Shown one piece after another: positions 1 through 5,936 of a DNA stretch of 7,269 bases. The notes below the pieces were generated by a model. The model was not told the origin of the DNA. It saw only the letters and a program-made list of their open reading frames with translations, and ran no database searches. Position 1 is the stretch's first letter; every line of letters starts with the position of its first letter. This stretch comes from WHTG01 sp035540515 (GTDB taxonomy: Bacteria > Actinomycetota > Nitriliruptoria > Euzebyales > Egibacteraceae). Where the stretch lies: contig DATLGM010000172.1 of the NCBI GenBank assembly GCA_035540515.1, positions 1 through 7,269 of the forward strand, in the 5' to 3' direction. The translations under genes were made by a program, and so were the position numbers.

Positions 1-1
1 G

Positions 2-562
2 TACATGGTCGCGCTCGCGGTCCTGGGACTGTCCGCGTTCTTCCTGATGCTGCAGTCCAACCAGCTGATGGACTACCAGGTCGCCCGGCTCACGTCGTTC
101 ATCAACCCTGACGCCGCCGACCCCGACGACATCTACAACGTCAACCAGGCGCAGATCGCCATCGGCGGCGGCCAGCTGTTCGGCCAGGGTCTGTTCAACG
201 GCAGCCAGACCAAGCTGGCCTACGTCCCCGAGAACCAGACGGACTTCATCTTCACGGTCGTCGGGGAGGAGCTCGGCTTCGTCGGCTCGACGGTGATGAT
301 CGGCCTGTTCGTGCTCCTGCTGTGGCGCGCGATCCGCATCGCCGCCCTATCCCGGGACACCTTCGGAACGCTGATCGCGGGCGGGATCATCGCGGTCTTC
401 GCGTTCCAGATGTTCATCAACATCGGGATGGCCACCGGGATCATGCCCGTGACGGGCCTTCCGTTGCCTTTTGTATCCTACGGAGGCACCAGCCTGATCG
501 GCTCGTACCTGATGGTCGGCCTGCTGCTGAACGTCCACATGCGACGCTTCCAGCCCGGCTGA
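2..562 (+). CDS. rodA: RodA-type peptidoglycan glycosyltransferase (SEDS family), C-terminal part; 5' end outside window
   Basis: SEDS proteins polymerise lipid II into glycan strands in the cytoplasmic membrane; RodA does so for lateral wall growth with a class B PBP. The reading frame is open to the window edge, so the ATG at 5 is probably internal and only about the last 186 of some 370-480 residues are present. Numbering from that ATG, a membrane segment at 1-17 is followed by a long outer loop with IAIGGG (51-56), then VPENQTDFIF (74-83) and GEELGF (87-92). Asp80 lies in the loop that holds the essential Asp of RodA/FtsW (from memory of the family). Three more hydrophobic segments follow, around 93-107, 121-142 and 158-176. 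The signature NIGMATGIMPVTGLPLPF (139-156) plus SYGGTSL is closer to RodA (MPVTG, PLPF) than to FtsW, which usually has LPTKG. SpoVE/FtsW remain alternatives. It lies 55 bases upstream of rmlA on the same strand. Confidence 0.9.
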   Translation, partial: YMVALAVLGLSAFFLMLQSNQLMDYQVARLTSFINPDAADPDDIYNVNQAQIAIGGGQLFGQGLFNGSQTKLAYVPENQTDFIFTVVGEELGFVGSTVMIGLFVLLLWRAIRIAALSRDTFGTLIAGGIIAVFAFQMFINIGMATGIMPVTGLPLPFVSYGGTSLIGSYLMVGLLLNVHMRRFQPG

Positions 563-617
563 CCTCCCCCTGCGACTTGCCGCCTGCGCGCGCTCGCACC
601 CGTTTCGAGGAGAAGCA
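563..617 (+). other. Short intergenic spacer between rodA and rmlA
   Basis: These 55 bases are the longest non-coding gap in the window. I see no convincing hairpin with a T tract and no clear -35/-10 pair. The only recognisable element is the ribosome binding site at its 3' end. rmlA could therefore be cotranscribed with rodA, but a GC-rich actinomycete promoter would be hard to recognise by eye. Confidence 0.5.
607..612 (+). promoter_or_regulatory. Shine-Dalgarno site for rmlA
   Basis: GAGGAG lies 5 bases before the GTG at 618. It is the strongest ribosome binding site on the plus strand of this window. It fixes the rmlA start at GTG 618, which also places the nucleotide-binding GGAGTRLRP motif at the usual distance from the N terminus. 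Confidence 0.75.
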
Positions 618-1682
618 GTGAAGGCCCTTGTGCTGTCCGGAGGCGCCGGCACCCGCCTCCGCCCGATCACCCACACCAGCGCCAAGCAGCTGGTGCCCGT
701 GGGCAACCAGCCCATCATCGACTTCGGCCTGCACGCCATCGCAGCCGCAGGGATCACCCAGGTCGGCATCATCGTCGGCGAGACGCACGAGGAGATCAAA
801 GCCCACGTCGGTGACGGCTCGCGCTACGGCATCGACGTCACCTACGTCCACCAGCCGGCGCCGCTGGGCCTGGCGCACGCCGTGCTGACGGCCGAGGAGT
901 TCCTGGGCGACGACCCGTTCGTGATGTACCTGGGCGACAACCTGATCGCCGGTGGCATCAGCGACTTCGTCACACAGTTCGCCAAACGGGAGCCGACCGC
1001 TCAGATCCTGCTCGCGCGGGTCCAGGACCCTGAGCGGTTCGGCGTTGCCGAGCTCGACGGGATGGGCAACGTCCGCCAGCTCCTGGAGAAACCGGAGAAC
1101 CCGCCCACCGACCTCGCGCTGGTCGGGGTGTACCTGTTCTCCTCCAAGATCCTGGAGGCCTCAAAGGCCATCAGCCCCAGCGCGCGCGGCGAGCTGGAGA
1201 TCACCGACGCCATCCAGTGGCTGATCGACGAGGGCGAGGAGGTCCACTCGCAGATCATCGAGGGCTGGTGGAAGGACACCGGCCAGGTCGCAGACCTGCT
1301 CGAGGCGAACCGGATCGTGCTGGACACCTTCGAACCGCGGATCGCCGGCGCGGTCGACGCTGAGTCGCAGGTGCAGGGACGTGTCGTCATCGAGGAGGGC
1401 GCCGAGCTGATCAACAGCTACGTGCGCGGTCCCGCGGTCATCGGCCGCGGCACCAAGCTGGTCGACACATTCGTCGGCCCCTACACCTCGATCGCCCACG
1501 AGTGCGTCCTCACCGACTGCGAGGTGGAGCACTCCATCATCCTGGAGCAGTCCACGATCACCGGTATCCGCCGGATCGAGGACTCGCTGGTCGGCAAGCA
1601 GGTCGAGGTGGCGCCGGCGCACACCAAGCCCAGGGCGTTCCGCCTGGTGCTCGGTGACCACAGCCGGGTGGGGCTGGTCTGA
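618..1682 (+). CDS. rmlA: Glucose-1-phosphate thymidylyltransferase, long form
   Basis: This cytoplasmic enzyme makes dTDP-glucose from dTTP and glucose-1-phosphate, the first step to dTDP-deoxysugars. At 354 residues it matches the long form (StrD/RmlA-long type) rather than the roughly 290-residue RmlA of enteric bacteria. Visible motifs are GGAGTRLRP (8-16), AKQLVPVGNQPI (22-33), QPAPLGLAHA (78-87), GDN (105-107), EKPENPP (156-162), VGVY (168-171), GELEITDAI (190-198) and GWWKDTG (215-221). Asp106 and Asp219 fit the metal-binding positions of this nucleotidyltransferase fold. From about residue 240 the sequence has the irregular hexad pattern of a left-handed beta-helix (VVIEEGAEL, AVIGRGTKL, SIILEQSTI), as expected for the long form. 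The GTG start is backed by GAGGAG 5 bases upstream. Its TGA shares one base with the rmlB ATG, so the two are very likely translationally coupled. A different sugar or nucleotide preference (for example UTP) cannot be excluded by sequence alone. Confidence 0.95.
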   Translation: MKALVLSGGAGTRLRPITHTSAKQLVPVGNQPIIDFGLHAIAAAGITQVGIIVGETHEEIKAHVGDGSRYGIDVTYVHQPAPLGLAHAVLTAEEFLGDDPFVMYLGDNLIAGGISDFVTQFAKREPTAQILLARVQDPERFGVAELDGMGNVRQLLEKPENPPTDLALVGVYLFSSKILEASKAISPSARGELEITDAIQWLIDEGEEVHSQIIEGWWKDTGQVADLLEANRIVLDTFEPRIAGAVDAESQVQGRVVIEEGAELINSYVRGPAVIGRGTKLVDTFVGPYTSIAHECVLTDCEVEHSIILEQSTITGIRRIEDSLVGKQVEVAPAHTKPRAFRLVLGDHSRVGLV

Positions 1683-2710
1683 TGCGCCTGTTCGTCACCG
1701 GCGGCGCCGGCTTCATCGGCTCGAACTTCATCCGGTGGGTGCACGCCAACCAGCCCGATGTGGCGATCACGAACTACGACGCCCTGACCTACGCGGGCAA
1801 CCCCGCCAACCTCGCCGACCTCGAGGGAGACAACCGGTACACGTTCGTGCACGGCGACGTGTGTGACGCCGGCATGCTCCATTCGGCGCTGCCCGGCCAT
1901 GACGCGGTCGTTCATTTCGCGGCGGAGTCGCACGTCGACCGATCGATCGAGGGAGCTGCCGACTTCATCAGGACCAACGTCCTGGGCGCCGGCACGATCT
2001 TCGAGACCGCCATGCGCCTGGAGATCCCACGATTCCTGCACATCTCCACCGACGAGACGTACGGCTCGGTCGCCGAACCCGGGGTCTTCACCGAGGGTGA
2101 CGCGCTCGAACCCAACAGCCCGTACGCCGCTTCCAAGGCGTCGGCCGACCTGCTGGCCCGCGCGTACCGCGTCACCCATGGCTACCCGATCATCGTCACG
2201 CGGACCTCGAACAACTTCGGGCCGTACCACTATCCCGAGAAGGTCATCCCGCTGTTCATCACCAACCTGATCGACGGACTGCCGGTCCCGCTGTACGGCG
2301 ACGGCCGCAACGTCCGCGATTGGACCCATGTCGAGGACAACGTCCGGGCACAGTGGCTCGTGCTCACGCAGGGCGAGCCGGGGGAGACCTACAACGTCGG
2401 CGCCGGCAACGAGATGTCGAACAAGGACCTCACCTACCGACTGCTGGAGCGGTTCGGCAAGCAGGGTGACGAGGCGGACGCGATGATCGAGTTCGTCGCC
2501 GACCGTCCCGGTCACGACCTGCGCTACGCCATCGACTCGAGCCGGGTGCGTGCCCTGGGTTGGAAGCCACAGCTGTCGTTCGAGGAGGGGCTGGACGCCA
2601 CGATCGCCTGGTACCGGGAGCGCGAGGACTGGTGGCGACCGCTGAAGGCCGGCGGTGCGAGCCGCCGTCAGGGCCTGCGGTCAGCTGGAGCACCCGCTTC
2701 GCAGGGATGA
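1682..2710 (+). CDS. rmlB: dTDP-glucose 4,6-dehydratase
   Basis: This extended SDR converts dTDP-glucose to dTDP-4-keto-6-deoxyglucose with tightly bound NAD. Motifs over 342 residues: GGAGFIG (7-13) for NAD binding, YDALTYAGN (32-40), HFAAESHVDRS (78-88), STDETYG (122-128) with the Thr-Asp-Glu active-site set at 123-125, PYAASK (147-152) with catalytic Tyr148 and Lys152, TRTSNNFG (173-180), YGDGRNVRDWTHVEDN (205-220) and DRPGHDLRY (274-282). The Asp-Glu pair after Thr separates 4,6-dehydratases from simple epimerases. The family core ends near WWRPLK (317-322). A further 20 residues, rich in Ala, Gly, Ser and Arg, follow before the TGA and look unstructured. The ATG start overlaps the rmlA stop by one base. 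A gene for RmlC or RmlD does not follow, so the fate of the product must be set by other genes. Confidence 0.96.
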   Translation: MRLFVTGGAGFIGSNFIRWVHANQPDVAITNYDALTYAGNPANLADLEGDNRYTFVHGDVCDAGMLHSALPGHDAVVHFAAESHVDRSIEGAADFIRTNVLGAGTIFETAMRLEIPRFLHISTDETYGSVAEPGVFTEGDALEPNSPYAASKASADLLARAYRVTHGYPIIVTRTSNNFGPYHYPEKVIPLFITNLIDGLPVPLYGDGRNVRDWTHVEDNVRAQWLVLTQGEPGETYNVGAGNEMSNKDLTYRLLERFGKQGDEADAMIEFVADRPGHDLRYAIDSSRVRALGWKPQLSFEEGLDATIAWYREREDWWRPLKAGGASRRQGLRSAGAPASQG

Positions 2711-2736
2711 GGGCGTTCGTGCAGGGGTTGCGGTGA
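2707..2736 (+). other. Nine-codon minicistron bridging rmlB and the flippase gene
   Basis: An ATG at 2707 overlaps the rmlB stop as ATGA (2707-2710) and opens a reading frame for MRAFVQGLR. That frame stops at TGA 2734-2736, which overlaps the flippase GTG start as GTGA (2733-2736). Both joints have the geometry of termination-reinitiation coupling. I see no good ribosome binding site for the ATG itself: GGAG at 2687-2690 is 16 bases away. If translated, it may carry ribosomes from rmlB to the next gene. Chance is a real alternative, since the reading frame is so short. Confidence 0.3.
2723..2727 (+). promoter_or_regulatory. Probable Shine-Dalgarno site for the flippase gene
   Basis: AGGGG ends 5 bases before the GTG at 2733. 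It supports that start over the in-frame GTG at 2655, which would lie 56 bases inside rmlB and add a hydrophilic 26-residue leader with no likeness to flippase N termini. Confidence 0.5.
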
Positions 2737-4013
2737 CGGGGCCGCACCCTTCGGCGAGGGCCGCGCGGGACTCCGCGGGGCTGCTTGCCGGCACCCTGGT
2801 CAACGGGCTGTTCGCGTACGTCTTCTTCGCGATGGCGACGCGGGGCCTCGGTGCGGCCGAAGCGGCGCCCGTGGCGGTGCTGTGGACGTACTGGGGGGTG
2901 GCCACCGCCGTGATCACCTTTCCGGTCCAGCACTGGATCATCCGCACGATGCGCGCCAGCGGCGCCGCGACCGTCGGCGAGTCCCTTCCGCGCATGGTGC
3001 GCTCGGTGGCGGCATTCGCCGTCGCCGGCGTCGCGGTCACCTGGCTGGTCGACGAGCAGCTGTTCGGCGTTGCGGGCCCGGTCTTCCCGGCGCTCGTCGG
3101 CCTGGTGACCCTCGGGTCGTTCTTCACCGGCGTCGTCCGTGGCGGCCTGGCCGGCCGTGAGCGGTTCACCGCCACGGCGCTGGCGCTGGCGGCCGACAAC
3201 GTCGTCCGAGTGGTGCTCGCCGCCGCCGTGCTCGCGCTGGGTGGCGGCGCTACCGGTCTGGGGGTGGTCCTCGTCGCCGGCGCGCTGATCGGCCTCGCGT
3301 GGCCGCAGGGATACCGGTTCGGTCCCCGCAACGACGCCGAGCACCCGGTCTCCAGCCTTGCTTTTCTGGGCGCCATCGCCGCCGGCTCGCTGCTGGGCCA
3401 GCTCGTGCTCATCGGGGGACCGGCCGTGCTGGCGCTGATGGGCGGCGCACCGCGCGACGTCACCATGCTGTTCGCGACGCTGGCGTTCTTCCGGGCGCCG
3501 TACCTGTTGGCCGTCGGGGTCGCCAACCGCGTCACGGGAACCCTGACCGACTGGATGTCGTCGGGTGGGGTGCGCCAGCTCCACCGGTTCCAGGTCGTCG
3601 TCGTCGTGCTGACCGCCGCCGGCGCCGCGGCGGCCGCGGCGCTGGGCTTCGCCGCCGGCCCGCGCATGGTCGGGCTGGTCTTCGGTGCCGACACCGTGCC
3701 ACCGGCCGGCGTCGCGGCGCTGGTCGCCGGCGGGAGCGTCGTCGCCGTCGGAAACCTGGCGATGAGCCTGCTGCTCATCGCGCAGGGGCGTGGCGGACGC
3801 CTGACCCGCGCGTGGGTGGTGTCGGTCCTGGCCGTCGCCGTCGTGCTGCCGGTCACGCGAGGCATGGCGCCGGTCGCGTCGGTCACGTGGGCCTTCGTGG
3901 CAGGGCAGATCGTCGCGTTCCTGGCACTGCAGATCGACGGGTGGCGCGGCAGCCGGGACCCGCGCCCCATGACCCAGCCGCCGGGCACGCTGCCGCTAGG
4001 CTCACCGTCGTGA
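2733..4013 (+). CDS. MOP/Wzx-like polysaccharide flippase family membrane protein
   Basis: The product, 426 residues from the GTG at 2733, is almost wholly hydrophobic, with about 12 membrane segments (near 15-36, 48-66, 89-106, 114-134, 146-169, 173-190, 208-224, 243-264, 286-307, 325-350, 361-376 and 383-400). Such proteins move lipid-linked glycans from the inner to the outer face of the membrane. The loop RGGLAGRERF (136-145) and the following ALALAADNVVRVVLA (149-163) resemble the central part of oligosaccharide flippases and O-antigen exporters of the MOP superfamily. The family has few invariant residues, so this rests on topology, length and the glycan-gene setting. The cytoplasmic tail after 400 is short and Pro-rich. 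The gene lies 22 bases after rmlB and its stop overlaps the GT2 start (GTGA, 4010-4013). A Val5 run (288-292) is encoded by GTC repeats at 3594-3608. An unrelated polytopic transporter remains possible. Confidence 0.75.
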   Translation: MTGPHPSARAARDSAGLLAGTLVNGLFAYVFFAMATRGLGAAEAAPVAVLWTYWGVATAVITFPVQHWIIRTMRASGAATVGESLPRMVRSVAAFAVAGVAVTWLVDEQLFGVAGPVFPALVGLVTLGSFFTGVVRGGLAGRERFTATALALAADNVVRVVLAAAVLALGGGATGLGVVLVAGALIGLAWPQGYRFGPRNDAEHPVSSLAFLGAIAAGSLLGQLVLIGGPAVLALMGGAPRDVTMLFATLAFFRAPYLLAVGVANRVTGTLTDWMSSGGVRQLHRFQVVVVVLTAAGAAAAAALGFAAGPRMVGLVFGADTVPPAGVAALVAGGSVVAVGNLAMSLLLIAQGRGGRLTRAWVVSVLAVAVVLPVTRGMAPVASVTWAFVAGQIVAFLALQIDGWRGSRDPRPMTQPPGTLPLGSPS

Positions 4014-5029
4014 ACAGAACCGCCGTCTCGGTCGTCGTGCCCGTCTACTCGGGTGAGGAGTACCTCGAGGAGCTCGTCGCGACCTTGGCCGACGTCCGCG
4101 AGGACTGGAGCCGGCGCCACCCGGAGATCGAGCTCGCCGAGGCCATCCTCGTCAACGACTCCGCGATCGACGCCTCGCCGGAGATCGCCGCACGGCTGGC
4201 GGAGAAGTACGAGTGGGTCGAGACGATCACGCTGGCGCGCAACTACGGCCAGCACCCGGCCACCGTGTGCGGGGTCCTGCACGCCAGTGGCGATTGGATC
4301 GTCACGATGGACGAGGACCTGCAGCACCGTCCCGAGCACATCGAGACGCTGCTGCGGCGTGCTGTGACCGAGCAGGTCGACATCGTCTACGCCGCGCCAG
4401 AGGGCGCGGTGCACGGCAGCTGGCGGCGCGACTTCTCGTCGCGGATGTACAAGCGGATGCTCGCCTACTTCGCGCGCAACCCGGCCATCCGGCACTTCTC
4501 GAGCTTCCGTATGTGCCGCGGTACGGTCGCACGCGCCGGCGCCAGCGTGGCCGGCCACGAAACGTACTTCGACGTGTCGCTGACCTGGTTCACCGACCGC
4601 TTCTCGTTCGTGACCGTCCCCATGGTTGACAGCCGCTTCCAGGAGGCGGGACGGAGCGGCTACAGCCTGGGCCGGCTGATCGCCCACGCGCGGCGGCTGA
4701 TGATCTCGTCCCACACCCGGCTGGTCCGTCTGGTCGCCTACCTGGGCATCCTGGCCATCTCACTGGCGGGCTTTTTCGGTCTGCGGGCGTTGTGGTCGCA
4801 GATCACGGGCACGCCCGACGGGACCGTCGCCGGCTGGCCGTCGCTGTTCGTCAGCGTGCTGTTCTTCGGCGGCCTCACGGCGTTCCTGCTCGTCGTGGTC
4901 TTCGAGTATCTGATGAACGTCGTCCTGCACACGCAGGGCAAGCCGACCTACTTCGTCGTCGACCGCTCCGCCGACGCCGAGGTCGCCGCCAGCCTGGGCG
5001 CGCGCCGTGACGGTCCTGCTGATCACTGA
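4010..5029 (+). CDS. Membrane-anchored family 2 glycosyltransferase, GtrB/DPM1-like (probable polyprenyl-phosphate sugar synthase)
   Basis: The 339-residue product has a GT-A domain followed by two membrane segments (about 240-262 and 278-302), the layout of GtrB/ArnC/DPM1-type enzymes that transfer a sugar from a nucleotide donor to polyprenyl phosphate at the inner membrane face. Motifs: VSVVVPVYSGEEYLEELV (6-23), VND (48-50) with the nucleotide-binding Asp50, LARNYGQHPA (75-84), MDEDLQH (100-106) holding the metal-binding Asp pair, and SGYSLGRL (216-223), comparable to the SKYSL-type motif after the catalytic domain. The tail KPTYFVVDRS (311-320) matches the typical ending of this group. 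The usual DGS after the first Asp is replaced (VNDSAIDAS). The GTG start forms GTGA with the flippase stop and lacks a strong ribosome binding site, so coupled translation is likely. The sugar cannot be read from the sequence; a product of the RmlA/RmlB/SDR route is a reasonable guess. Confidence 0.88.
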   Translation: MNRTAVSVVVPVYSGEEYLEELVATLADVREDWSRRHPEIELAEAILVNDSAIDASPEIAARLAEKYEWVETITLARNYGQHPATVCGVLHASGDWIVTMDEDLQHRPEHIETLLRRAVTEQVDIVYAAPEGAVHGSWRRDFSSRMYKRMLAYFARNPAIRHFSSFRMCRGTVARAGASVAGHETYFDVSLTWFTDRFSFVTVPMVDSRFQEAGRSGYSLGRLIAHARRLMISSHTRLVRLVAYLGILAISLAGFFGLRALWSQITGTPDGTVAGWPSLFVSVLFFGGLTAFLLVVVFEYLMNVVLHTQGKPTYFVVDRSADAEVAASLGARRDGPADH

Positions 5030-5936
5030 GGCGCCGCCGCCCGCCCGCGACGTGCTCGTGTTCGGGTCCGGGGCGATCGGGGGGGCGGTGGTTCGGGCGC
5101 TGCGCCGGCGTGGTGCCTACTCGCCGGTGCCGTGCGCGGTGCCGTGGGACGACCCGGTCGCGACCCGTGGGTTCCTCGACGACCTGACCATCCGGCTGAC
5201 CGATCGCGCCGGGTCGCGGGCGATCAGCGTCGTGTGGGCCGCGGGGCGGACGGGGTTCGGTTCCAGCGACGAGCAAGCCGCGGCGGAGATGCACACCTTC
5301 TCTGACGTCGTGCATCTCGTCGCCCGGCTGCGCGGCAAGGCCCCGTCGCACCAGCACGCGCTGCATCTGGTCAGCTCCGCGGGGGGACTGTACGAGGGGC
5401 GATCGATCCGGTCGCCCGGGGACCCGCCGGCGCCGCTGCGCCCCTACGGGCGGCTGAAGCTGGCACAGGAGCAGCACGCCACCGCCGAGCTGTCCGAGGA
5501 AGGCGTGGCCATCTACCGGCCGAGCTCGGTGTACACCGCGCCGGGCCGCGGACGGCTGGGGCTGATCGGGGCGCTGGTGTCCAACGGAATCGCGCAGGCG
5601 CAGACGACGATCACCGGGGCGCTGGACACCCTGCGCGACTACGTCCTGGCCGACGACATCGGCGCGTTCATCGCCGACCACTCGACCGCCGGCGTGGATG
5701 CGCAGGACAACCGCCACATGCTCGTGTCCGGCGACCCGGCGTCGATTCGCCACGTGATGACCACCGTCGAGTCGGTCATCCGCCGCCGGCTGTACGTCCG
5801 GGTCGCCGAGGCCTGGAACGCCCAGAACATCACGTTCTCGCCGGTCGTTCGCGCCCGCCGGTTTCGCCCGACACCCCTGTTCGTGGGCATCGGGATGGTC
5901 CATCGCGCGTCGCTGGGCCGGCCGGTCGCGGCTTAG
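5007..5936 (+). CDS. NAD(P)-dependent epimerase/dehydratase family protein (extended SDR), candidate sugar-nucleotide 4-ketoreductase
   Basis: The 309-residue product has a Rossmann strand and glycine motif VLVFGSGAIGG (16-26), a Ser pair in LVSSAGG (121-127), the SDR catalytic Tyr and Lys in YGRLK (147-151), YRPSSVY (170-176) and the DYVLADDIGAFI stretch (211-222) seen in sugar-nucleotide epimerases, dehydratases and reductases. It lacks the Thr-Asp-Glu of 4,6-dehydratases, so it is not a second RmlB. Placed after rmlA and rmlB, with no rmlC or rmlD in view, it could reduce or epimerise dTDP-4-keto-6-deoxyglucose; this is inference from context. The start is uncertain. GTG 5007 overlaps the GT2 gene by 23 bases and gives about 15 residues before the first strand; GTG 5052 would begin right at that strand and leave a 22-base gap. 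Neither has a good ribosome binding site. The NAD(P) motif codons contain a run of seven G at 5079-5085. Its TAG overlaps the stop of the opposing sulfotransferase gene. Confidence 0.8.
   Translation: MTVLLITEAPPPARDVLVFGSGAIGGAVVRALRRRGAYSPVPCAVPWDDPVATRGFLDDLTIRLTDRAGSRAISVVWAAGRTGFGSSDEQAAAEMHTFSDVVHLVARLRGKAPSHQHALHLVSSAGGLYEGRSIRSPGDPPAPLRPYGRLKLAQEQHATAELSEEGVAIYRPSSVYTAPGRGRLGLIGALVSNGIAQAQTTITGALDTLRDYVLADDIGAFIADHSTAGVDAQDNRHMLVSGDPASIRHVMTTVESVIRRRLYVRVAEAWNAQNITFSPVVRARRFRPTPLFVGIGMVHRASLGRPVAA

Noticed and set aside
563..617. Possible terminator or promoter between rodA and rmlA
   Set aside because: No stable hairpin with T tract and no clear -35/-10 pair could be seen; only the rmlA ribosome binding site is supported.
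1481..2515. 344-residue open frame on the minus strand across rmlA and rmlB
   Set aside because: It is antisense to well-supported rmlA/rmlB catalytic motifs. Its sequence is dominated by Val, Asp, Gly and Arg and shows no domain.
2655..2732. Earlier GTG start for the flippase gene
   Set aside because: It would overlap rmlB by 56 bases and add a polar 26-residue leader. GTG 2733 has AGGGG at a suitable distance and a short N terminus before the first helix.
3594..3608. GTC trinucleotide repeat (four GTC plus GTG) in the flippase gene
   Set aside because: It encodes a Val5 run inside a membrane helix, and short repeats of this kind are usual in GC-rich membrane protein genes. Being a triplet repeat, it would not shift the frame.
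3299..4009. Upstream extension of the GT2 reading frame by 237 codons
   Set aside because: The extension is Arg/Ala/Gly-rich and out of frame with the flippase. The GT2 domain begins at GTG 4010 with a normal N terminus (VSVVVPVYSG).
2681..4714. 677-residue open frame on the minus strand across the flippase and GT2 genes
   Set aside because: It is rich in Pro, Ala, Thr, Arg and Ser with no recognisable motif, and lies opposite two genes with clear family signatures. Long antisense frames are expected in high-GC DNA.
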